The notes below the pieces were generated by a model, which searched no databases, was not told the DNA's origin, and saw only the letters and a program-made list of their open reading frames with translations. 64,000 bases of DNA from Melastoma dodecandrum (taxonomy: Eukaryota; Streptophyta; Magnoliopsida; Myrtales; Melastomataceae). Location of the stretch: NCBI GenBank assembly GCA_029817715.1, contig JARUPY010000088.1:1178001-1242000 (forward strand), in the 5' to 3' direction. How positions within the stretch are numbered: the first letter of the stretch is position 1; each line of letters opens with the position of its first letter. The translations under genes and the position numbers were made by a program. Below, in pieces: positions 34,128-43,474 of this stretch.

Positions 34128-36161
34128 ATGGAGCCAGGACCGCAAGACCCGTCTGTATTGCACTCACAGGAGCATCATCGTTCTTCTGTTGTCTGGGATT
34201 CATCTTATACGGAGGTATCTTCATCTTACCACCCGACATTCGCATAATTTTAGTTATTTTACTAATCCATTGAAATTTCATTTCTCATGCAGAACAATGT
34301 TTTGAAATGTCGGCATCATGAGAGTAGCGTGAAGAAGATAGTTCGAGACCCCCGGATGGATGTATACCTCCGACAGGCAGGCTTTTTTGGAGTAGCGAAG
34401 CTACCATTCATTCAGCTGGATCATGCGCTTATCACGGCATTAGTGGAAAGATGGAGGCCGGAGACTCATACTTTCCACATGGCGCATGGAGAGATGACCG
34501 TGACATTAGAGGATGTGGCGATTCAGTTGGGATTGCCGATTGAGGGTGACCCCGTCATCTCATACACCAGCTTCGACTTCGCAGCGGTTTGCGCTCACCT
34601 ACTATGCGACGTTCCGGGAAGAAGTCAGATGAAGGCGGGAAGGGTGAAGATGAGTTGGTTGGCTTCCCGTTTCGACGTCTTACATCCACATGCACTGGAA
34701 GAGGAGGTACGTATGCATACCAGGGCATACATATTGCAGCTTATAGGATCTATGTTTTTTTCCGGATAAATCGGACAACCTAGTTCATCTGATGTGGTTG
34801 CCGCTACTGGAGGACTTTGAGATGTGTGGTACGTACAGCTGGGGATCAGCTTGCCTAGGCTGGTTATACAGACAATTATTTAGAGCGGCAAACAAGAATG
34901 CATCTCAGGTGGCTGGTTATTTAGTGCTGCTGCAGACATGGGCGTGGGACAGATTCCCACACTTATCTCCCCTGAGGCGCCGGAGCAGACAGAGGCAAGG
35001 AATGCCTCTTGCATATCGATGGGGAGCAGCTCTTGATACAACTGCTGTGGCGACGCATATCCTCTCTGTTATCTGAGAAGCTCTAGATAGACAGAGTCTT
35101 CGCCAGGTATTGAACTTCGACTTTATGTTCTTTCAATTTCTTGTGGTTGTCGAAATTTCGTTGGTTGGTTATGTTTGTTCGTTTCTCAGGTCGTTTGGTA
35201 TCCATATACGAATGATGTCCGTGCCAGGCTACATGCTTATTGCTTGGACGGTGAAGACAGCTGGCGAGCACGTGTGCCGCTGATATGCTTCTCAATTGTC
35301 GAATGGCACTATCCAGACATAGTCATTCGGCAATTTGGAGACGACCAACTAATTCCCGGGAAGTGTGACGCTGAAGCACGCCTCCACAAAATCGACATGC
35401 GTGGCAAGTCATCGGACAATTGGTTGCACATCCACGAGAAGTACGTCCACCTATGGCATCTCCGGGCGAGCCACATCGTTCCTTTACATTGGGAACAAGA
35501 CGAGGAGTACATAACCTGGTATATGCGTCACTCCCGTCCACATCTATCTCACACGGGCGTCATGCTGAGCATAGTGGTAAGTACAATAACTATTGACCTT
35601 CATTAATGTATAAATCATTGTATTGATATACTTTGTTCGCAGACGCAACAAATGAAGGACATCTCCATCCGATCCGAGAGAGGTGACCCTTCCGAGTTAC
35701 AGCACATCGCCGGTATATCTCGCAGGGGCCATAACTTCTTGCGAGAGTTTACCCCTATGCGCTTGTATGGACGTCCTGAAGGGCCAGCGGATGACGACGA
35801 GTTGGAAGCTGAGCCAGCCAATGAACCTCACGCAGATGAGGAGGAAGAAGAGGAAGAGGAGCAGGAGTAGGAAGTGTCGGATCAGCATCGAGACGTTGAC
35901 ATGTTTGACGTCGATTCGTTCATGATGCAATCGCAGGAGTATAAGGTATATCCGTTTCTTGTAATGGATCCGACTCCGGTGGATGCGCATGCGACTCCAG
36001 CATTACATGCTTCTACGTCATCCACTCCTGAGGCACCAAGGAAGAGCAGGAGGAATCGACCACCCGTTCGTGATGCAGAGGATTCTTCTCAGCTAACACA
36101 GATGGAGTCTCGGAGGAGGTTTGGATCATTCTTCTACTCTAGGCACTCTCGAAGAAATTAG
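34128..36161 (+). pseudogene. Plant mobile domain (PMD, MAIN-like) gene carried by the MULE, broken
   Basis: Begins ATGGAGCCAGGACCG at 34128; after a short intron (acceptor before 34297) comes the PMD core: AGFFGVAKLPFIQLDHALIT, ALVERWRPETHTFH, GEMTVTLEDVAIQLGLPIEG. Near 34757 a T-run indel shifts frame (GSMFF to DKSDNLVHLMWLPLLEDF); the frame continues with TYSWGSACLGWLYRQLFRAA and hits TGA at about 35074-35076. The next exon (35190-35580) has VVWYPYTNDVRARL, EWHYPDIVIRQFG and WEQDEEYITWYMRHSR. The last one (35642 on) ends in an acidic run with TAG at 35868-35870, followed in frame by a basic Ser-rich tail to 36161. Plant mobile domain proteins exist both as host genes (MAIN, MAIL1) and as passengers of Mutator-like and other transposons. 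Confidence 0.85.
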
Positions 36162-36349
36162 GATTATATAGACTTCTCCTTTGTACTTCCTTTTTAGTTT
36201 GTTGCGTTACTGTTATATTGAACTGAGTTGTCTGGACTTGACTTGAGTTGAGTTGAATAGAGTTGAGTTTAATTGGTCCGAAGACACTTGCGTTGAAGTA
36301 TTTGTATTACAGGTGTGATCGCAATCGAAATTTCTTTTTTTTTTTCGCT

Positions 36350-36705
36350 TCTGAGGAAAGTCGGCCTTTGTAAGGCCGACTTCCTCTGTCTTAATTTTTT
36401 TTTTCTAAGTTCTATGGAAGGCGGCCTCTGTAAGACCGACTTCAATGCGGTCAGAGCAAAGTCGGCCTTACAAAGGCCGACTTTCAGCACTTAGAAAAAA
36501 AAAATAAGACAGAGGAAGTCGGCCTTACAAAGGCCGACTTCGGTCTATGGCAATGAAAGTCGGCCTTTGTAAGGCTGACTTCCTCAATGCGTCGTCCCCC
36601 ACTTTTCCTTCGAGAAAATTATCCAAGTATGGTGAAGTCGGCCTTTGTAAAGCCGACTTTGATTCACCTCTACCGAAGTCGGCCTTACAAAGACCGACTT
36701 TGGTG
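36350..36705. repeat. Right subterminal array of the ~25-bp palindromic unit (7 copies)
   Basis: Same unit as at the left end, with copies near 36357, 36417, 36459, 36516, 36556, 36633 and 36675. Some have point changes (for example GGAAGGCGGCCTCTGTAAGACC). Read inward from the end, the centre orientations of the outer four copies match those of the left array. Confidence 0.88.
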
Positions 36706-36785
36706 GGTTAGTTGGCGAAATATTTTAGTGATGGCGTCATTTGGCGAAATATTTCGCCAAATGACGTCATCAAGGAACAAAACTC
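36515..36785 (-). repeat. MULE right terminal inverted repeat
   Basis: Reverse-complement partner of 30363-30616. It ends CAAGGAACAAAACTC, directly followed by the target duplication. It carries an additional internal palindrome, ATTTGGCGAAATATTTCGCC, near 36739-36765. Confidence 0.85.
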
Positions 36786-36795
36786 GTTATATATT
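36786..36795. repeat. MULE target-site duplication, right copy
   Basis: GTTATATATT, identical to 30353-30362. The following AG at 36796-36797 is the splice acceptor of BSL1 exon 4 (GGT GGA ATA GGT, the family's GGIGPAGHS). Confidence 0.9.
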
Positions 36796-39700
36796 AGGGT
36801 GGAATAGGTCCAGCGGGTCATTCTACGGACGATCTTTATGTGCTGGACCTGACAAATGATAAGTTCAAGTGGTACAGGTGAGCTATATCTTTCCATAACA
36901 GTCCGATTTCTTTTGACATGATCTTAGATGGTGTATTCATACTAATTTACCGGCTGTGATTCATATTAGAGTGGTTGTTCAAGGGCAGGGTCCGGGGCCA
37001 CGGTATGGCCATGTGATGGATTTGGTCGCTCAAAGATATCTGGTTACTGTCAGTGGCAATGCCGGTTAGAAAATTTTACTATCGGTACTTCTGTGTATTA
37101 TTAGATCTTCTTTGCATGACCGTCACTCTTTCTTTTACGTGCTCTGATTATTGTATGCAAAAAAGTTGCCCTAGCCCAACTTGATCGGTTTCTTTAGGTT
37201 ATGCATATGCGTTAAAAGCAATGGATCAGTAAAATTGAAACTTCTATTACAGGGAAAAGAGTTCTATCAGATGCATGGGCACTGGACACGGCTCAGAAAC
37301 CCTAAAAATGTAGCAAACTCAATCCTGAAGGGGATAGGCCATCTGCTCGAATGTAAGTGTCCATGACATCGTGGGTGATTTGGCAGCTCGAATGTCACTG
37401 AACATATCATATTTTGGAAAACCTCAATATCATGTAGATATACTTCTTCCAAAGAAATGGCATTTTGAAAATGAAAATGACATAATTAATCCAAAAATTG
37501 GGGAAAAATACTCTGGGACAGAATAACTCTTCACATTTATATTTGGTGATGTGATTATTGTTAGTAGGTATCAACTGCAAGTGCCCGTTCCGACGGCATG
37601 CTTTTGCAATGTGGTGGCAGAGACTCTAATGGTGCTGTAAGTTTCAAAATCTCTATTATGTGCAAGCAATCTGTTTTGTTATCTTGGTTGAGATAATCAT
37701 TTTTGTTCGCATTGACGCATTCTTAATAAGAATTTGAAGATTGCATTCTGTCCTTTCTAATTCTTTTGGTTAGAATAAGAATGAGTGCAATCCTTACTTT
37801 CGAAGTACCACTTGAAAGCAACATTTTCGTTGTGTGCATTTTTTAAACTTTATCTTGATTGTTATCATTAAGGATTGGTGTGACATTACCTTTTCAGATA
37901 TGTATAATAACATTCTTGTTTATCATAGATGAAGCCTAGTCTAGTAACCTACATCTCGAAAACCCTATGCTTGGGAGAATTGAATCAATCGTCTTGATAA
38001 CAGATAGACTTGGGGACAAATGCAAACTTTTAAAGGCTTGAGCTTGTGATGGGAACTGTGTCAGTACTCTGCCTATCTCCTATTATGGTGAACTAATACA
38101 AACCTTTGTTTATTATTTAAGTTATATATTCAACTTTATCCTTAGCACTTAGCAGTATTGATGAGTTACATTAGATCAGCTAGGTGATAGCCAACATATT
38201 CCTCGCAATTTCCATATCCTTGTGCTAAATACTTGTGCAATGTGAAGTGGTAACGAGACCCCAAATGTGATAGAAAATACTGACTTTCTGCTCATATTGC
38301 TTCATTTAATGAGGTATAAATCTGATCTGCTGACATAGATCACCGTTTCTATGTAATTCCTGTATGTCTTTGGCCAATTTTTCGTTTGTATCCTGATAAA
38401 ATTTTAAATGGCTCTAAAAATAAGGACTTGGTCAATGTTCTTTATCTTTGGAAGGCTCGTTGTTTAAATTAATTTATGTTTTGGAATCTGCAGCCACTTG
38501 CAGATGCCTATGGACTTCTTATGCATAGGAATGGCCAATGGGAATGGACACTTGCTCCTGGTGTATCCCCATCACCACGATGCCAACATGCGGCAGTGAG
38601 TGCAAATTCTGTTGCGGCCATCTTTTAGTCAGCTTTAAGGAGCCTTTTCCGCTTATAGTCAACTTATTCAGCAAAACTGGCTTAAAGTGAATAGCTAGCT
38701 GCTCTTTTAGGTTTTTGTAGGTGCACGGTTGCATGTTACTGGCGGCGTCCTAAGGGGTGGACGTTCAGTAGAAGGAGAAGCAGCTATTTCAGGTAATCAG
38801 AAATTAAGTTATCCTATGGCATAATAGTTTCTTCGCTAAAGTCTGTTCTCATCAACGAGTTACATATTCAATTGATGGAATGGCCAGATGGGACGCATTT
38901 TGTGCATTCCCTTTGAAAGCAGTATTTGCTTTCTCTTGTTGATTATAACTCAACAATATGCCTTTACCGCCACCTTTAAATGTACCCACAGTTTTGGACA
39001 CGGCTGCTGGAGTATGGTTGGACAGGAATGGACTTGTAACTTCCTCGCGGTCAAGTAAGGACCATGCTCAATTTGATCCGGATTTGGAGATGATGCAACG
39101 TTGTTGCCATGCAGCTGCATCTGTTGGTGTTCGTGTATACATTTATGGCGGTCTTAGGGGAGGTAAAGAGGCTTTTCTTGACTTGTCAAGCCACTCCAAC
39201 CTGGCTGTATTTTATTTAATCTGTGGCCCACTTAGAATGTGGACATTCGAAGGAATGACAATCATATTGGTTAGGACCCTTCAAATTCAGTTGTAATATT
39301 GTCAGAAGTAAGAAGGAAAATCTTACATATGCCTTTTGTGGATATTGAGATAACTTCCAGAAATTGGCATATAATGTTTATTAGGAGGAATTAGGCAAGC
39401 ATATTGGAGGCTAATGAGTTCCTGTTTTAATTATTTTAGGTGAGTGAGAGTGATGATGCTTATCCATTGGAAAATCTTTTCTTGCTTAAGTAGTAGTGAG
39501 GAACCAGTCCATGCCCATGAATACCAAAAAAGTAGGGTATTTAACATTAGATGTGATGAGTAGCCCCCTTTAGTCGTAGTGGGAGAATTAAGAAGAAAAA
39601 TTTATTCATCTTATGCTATGGACAGAGCAAGAAACTGTGAAGAACAGAGGAGAAGCATGCGTGAGCAGAGGAAGTGGAGAAAGGAAGGGATGTTTCTGTT

Positions 39701-39899
39701 ATATTGCTCATAAAATGTACTGTTACATTGCTTCTGTATGTTGGGTAGTTACAAGTAGTTACAGAAGAATAGTTATAGGAGGGGGAGACGGGTGGTGGTT
39801 GAGTTTGTTGTATTCTGGTAGTCTTCTTCTTCTTCTTGTTCCTCTGTCCTTCTACTTGTATTCTGCAAGTTGAGAATTGATTGAATGACGAGATTCGAC

Positions 39900-40500
39900 T
39901 GATGTTCATTGCCGATCAGTCCTTCCAGATTTGCTTTCGTTGGGTTAAAGAAAGGCTCCCACCTTCTTGTTGTAAGTAGACAACCATTGATGAACCAAGG
40001 CCCTGAGTTGAGGATAGCCTCCCTGTCTGCCTCATTGAACAATCTGATTAGGAAGTATCCCTCTCCCAGGACGTGAATGGTGAACGCCAGGCAGCGCTTC
40101 CATATCTTTTGAAGTTTTTGCGTGAGGGCTTCCAGACTTATGGTTAAGCCTAGAGGTTTAGCTATGATTGTTGTCTTCCATTTCTCGTAGTGTGGGGAGA
40201 GTTCTTCTTTAGTGAACACCACTGAGATCCCTGGTCTTCCTGTGCTGACTTGCTCATCCTTGTGGTGGTCTATTCCATTGCTCGGCTGCTTAGTTGGCGG
40301 GAGGTGCTCTTGCCGCGTTGTTACCTCCATAGTTCTGGCGCCTATCAGGGCTTCCTTGTAGGTGGTTGGGGTAATGGGTTTGGCTAGGTTTCCTGGATGG
40401 TGGTGGGGAAGGTGCTCTATTTCTGGTTGTGCTCTCAGGGTGTTTCTATGAGGAGGGGTTGGGGGTTTTTGTGTGTTTTTGGTGTTTTCTGTTTTTTGGC
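39900..40500 (-). mobile_element. Retroelement-derived DUF4283 fragment, antisense inside the BSL1 pseudogene
   Basis: Minus-strand frame (open 39773-40558) with the DUF4283 pattern found upstream of the reverse transcriptase in plant LINE-type elements: WKTTIIAKPLGLTISLEALT, LQKIWKRCLAFTIHVLGEGYF, LIRLFNEADREAILNSGPWF, INGCLLTTRRWEPFFNPTKA. No endonuclease or reverse transcriptase is present, so it is a fragment. Both ends of the frame run into unrelated sequence; the high end overlaps the first phosphatase exon (reverse of LLRPRNWKAP). It lies where the BSL1 linker should be. The 300 bases before it (39600-39900) may belong to the same or another insertion. Confidence 0.7.
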
Positions 40501-42582
40501 TTGGGAGGATTCTAGTGAGGGAGTTGCTTCGCCCACGAAATTGGAAAGCCCCTGTCAATAGGAGGTTTTTCCTAGATTCTTATGATGTTGGAGAGCTAAG
40601 TTATGCCGCGGAGCAGATTTTCATGCATGAGCCGACTGTCCTTCAGTTGAAATCTCCAATCAAAGTATTCGGAGACCTGCATGGACAATCTGGTGACTTA
40701 ATGCGTCTATTTGATGACTATGGTTTTCCTTCAACAGCAGGAGACATCACGTGAGTTTTATGGCTATTTAATGCTATATCTGGATTTGCTCCTTGCTTTA
40801 CAGTGGTGGAAATCTTTAGTCTTGATAGGAGCTGAAATTAAACATGCGCATTTGTGGAGAACTTGCGCCATTCTATTACTTTCCAGTCAGAGTCAGCACC
40901 ACAAATTGAGAGGATGTGGAAGTCTTTACATTTCTATCAATGTCAATTCATCTCAGCAGAATTTCAGAGATAAAATTTAATGGTAGTTTTTTCCTGTCAA
41001 CTAAAATGCTTCACCCTTTGTACTTGTTTGAAGAGCGAATTATAAAAATGAAGCTGTTAAGGTGATCGAGTTTATACATAAAAGTTCAATTCTCTTTTTA
41101 CTGGTTCTTTGAATATCATTTTGTCTCTTAGATTTCTGCAAGTTTTTACAATTCATAAATTTGACAGTCTCTTGGTCTCTAATTATCTTCTTGGTCTTGT
41201 AATAGATACATCGACTACTTATTTCTGGGTGATTATGTGGATCGTGGACAGCACAGCCTGGAGACAATCACGTTGCTCCTTGCTCTTAAGGCAGGATTCT
41301 GTCTTTTATTTCCTAGTGCCGAGGACATTCTGAAATGTTCCTTCTTTTTTCATCTTGTCTCTTCATTTTCGTAAATTTTTGTTCTGGCCATTTTCAGATT
41401 GAATAGCCTGAGAATCTCCACCTAATATGGCGAAACCATGAGGCTGCTGACATCAATGCCCTCTTTGGATTTTGCCTCGAATGTGTTGAGCGAATGGTGG
41501 GTATAAGAATAACCAGTACTCATAACTTAGTGTTAGCATCTGTTGACATTTGATTATACTTCAGGGAGAGAATGATGGAATTTGGGCATGGACGCGGTTC
41601 AATCAGCTATTCAATTACCTTCCTCTCGTGCTTTAATTGAGAAGAAGATAATATGTATGCATGGGAGCATAGGGAGGTCAATAAATCCTGTGGAGCAAAT
41701 AGAGAAACTCGAAAGGTCGATAATGATGGATGCTGGATCAGTAATTCTGATGGATCTCTTGTGGTAGGGATTCTTCTTGGATTTCCTTTTGCTTTCCTCT
41801 GAGACGACCTTGGAGAAGCTGAAAGTTTCTTTCTAGTTTCTGCAAAATTCTTATGGTTTGTTTCTCAAACAGGTCTGATCCGACAGAAAATGACAGTGTG
41901 GAGGGTCTGAGGCCAAACACGAGAGGGCCTGGTCTTGTCACATTTGGGGTATTCTGTTGAATTCTATTATGCCTGATGATTTTCTTAATTACGTGATTGC
42001 TTCTGAAGTCTTTGTTTAATGATTTAAGCTGTTGTTTAATTTCTGTGATGTTGCAGCCAGACAGGGTGACCGACTTCTGCAAGAAAAACAACTTCAACTT
42101 ATTATTGGGGCACATGAATGTGTTATGGATGGATTCGAGCGTTTTGCTCAGGGCAGTTGATCACGCTTTTCTCAGCAACCAACTATTGCGGTGAGCAGAT
42201 TGTTCTTACATCTGTTTTATCTTTTTTCCTTTCACAATTTTTCGAGTGCTCTAACATGAACATGTCTTCAGGAACGGCAAACATTGCTGGAGCGATATTG
42301 GTTGTCGGAAGGGGATTGGTTGTTGTGCCAAAGTTGATTAATCTGCTTCCACCCCCTCTTCAATCGCCCGAGACATCCCCTGAGCGTGTAGTTGACGACA
42401 CATGGATGCAGGTACCCTTTTTGTCCCAAATTCCCCTGTAGGTTCCACAAATCAATGCATCGCTGAACCTGATGCTTGGATTACTCGATCTATGACAGGA
42501 GTTTAACATCCAAAGGCCGCCTATGCCAATAAGAGGCCGCCCTCAACCCGACCTCGATCGAAGTTCGCTGGCATATATCTGA

Positions 42583-43474
42583 CATGAAAAAAGTTGACAT
42601 TTTTATCATCCTTCAGCGAGCAGCAATGCTTCCCGGAGTGATGTAAGACAGCAAGTGGTGCCAAACAACGTTCGAGAAACAGGAGGTGCTGAAAATGTAG
42701 GTATATTATTTGAGAGCATTGTGGCATTACACCTGCTATGTAAATGAGATAGGAAAGCTCGCCGGAGTCAGGAATTTCTGCAGCCGGCTGCAGGATGCTC
42801 AATGACCCAGGAATGTGTTGTTGGTGTCGGGGTTTGAGATTGTTGCCGTGGTCGCCATCTGTTTTTGTGAGCCTGTGGCTATCTGTTCGTTTGTCTTGTG
42901 TACTCATATCCTTGGTTAGGATCATTCAAAGGTATAATGTTAATGTTTCGTCACTCTGATTCAATTGTAAATGTGAACCCCATCCCAAGGTCGTCCACTC
43001 GGGACTAAATCCTTTTGGTCCAAAAGTTGGAACCAGACAACACGATGATGCGGAATTGACCACTTCCAAACAAAGACCAGAAGAGAAGAGAAGCATGTAA
43101 TAACGAGAAAAGAAGGTAATAAAAGAAAACGGAAGACTATCGACTGGTCGTTGAAGTGGAAACTACTGGATATCCCCAATACTGTACACACCTTTAGTTC
43201 CGAGGGAAGAATCAACAAATGGATAAATGTTAATCTAAATGGGCTTTTCAATGATACATGATGTTACAGAGATGATGTTGATTCATCGGTACCTGCACCA
43301 AGAAAGTGCAAGTTTCAGGCAATCCAACCCCCTGGGCCCGGCAAATTCACTCATAATGTGGAGTACAGCAAATGCAACGAGACTCCGATCTAGCCGGGTG
43401 AGATCTGCAGCGGTTGTCGAGCAATGACTTTGGCGTGGTAACTTAAGCTTCCTTCAATGGGCTGAACACTATAT
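42583..43474. other. Convergent spacer, BSL1 pseudogene to BRN1-like gene
   Basis: About 0.9 kb of former BSL1 3' UTR and BRN1-like 3' UTR. No separate gene is recognised. Confidence 0.5.

Larger units (their letters stand above)
30363..36785 (+). mobile_element. Complete Mutator-like element (MULE) with plant mobile domain cargo, 6,423 bp
   Basis: Bounded by inverted termini GAGTTTTGTTCCTT / AAGGAACAAAACTC and a perfect 10-bp target duplication. Long terminal inverted repeats (roughly 250-270 bp) contain arrays of a palindromic unit. Inside are two genes in the same orientation: a MudR-type transposase (31361-34006) and a plant mobile domain protein (34128-36161), both carrying stop codons, so the copy looks non-functional for its own proteins although its ends are well kept. 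It sits in the third recognised intron of the BSL1 pseudogene, two bases upstream of exon 4. Confidence 0.92.
29723..42582 (+). pseudogene. BSL1: BSL1-type kelch-repeat Ser/Thr phosphatase pseudogene, interrupted by a MULE
   Basis: Remnant of a brassinosteroid-signalling BSU1-family phosphatase. Recognisable exons: about 29723-29927, 30017-30077, 30195-30272, 36798-36877, 36970-37064, 37253-37352, 37568-37636, 38494-38595, 38711-38792, 38992-39162 (kelch), then about 40511-40750, 41206-41290, 41398-41496, 41565-41763, 41873-41948, 42057-42190, 42272-42411, 42499-42582 (phosphatase and C-terminus ending SSLAYI). Lesions: one base lost at 30235/30236; TAA at 37303-37305; one base lost at 37571/37572; TAG at 41404-41406; GNHE motif reads WRNHE; further one-base losses near 41628, 42095 and 42154; a probable TGA at the exon 1-2 joint. 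GDYVDRG and GDLHGQ survive. The whole linker between kelch and phosphatase (a few hundred residues in the family) is absent. It cannot make the normal enzyme. Confidence 0.9.

Noticed and set aside
37061..37066. Apparent loss of splice donor after BSL1 exon 5
   Set aside because: Using GCCG|GTTAGA at 37065 gives N-A-G-K-R in frame with the next exon, so this joint is still usable and is not counted as a lesion.
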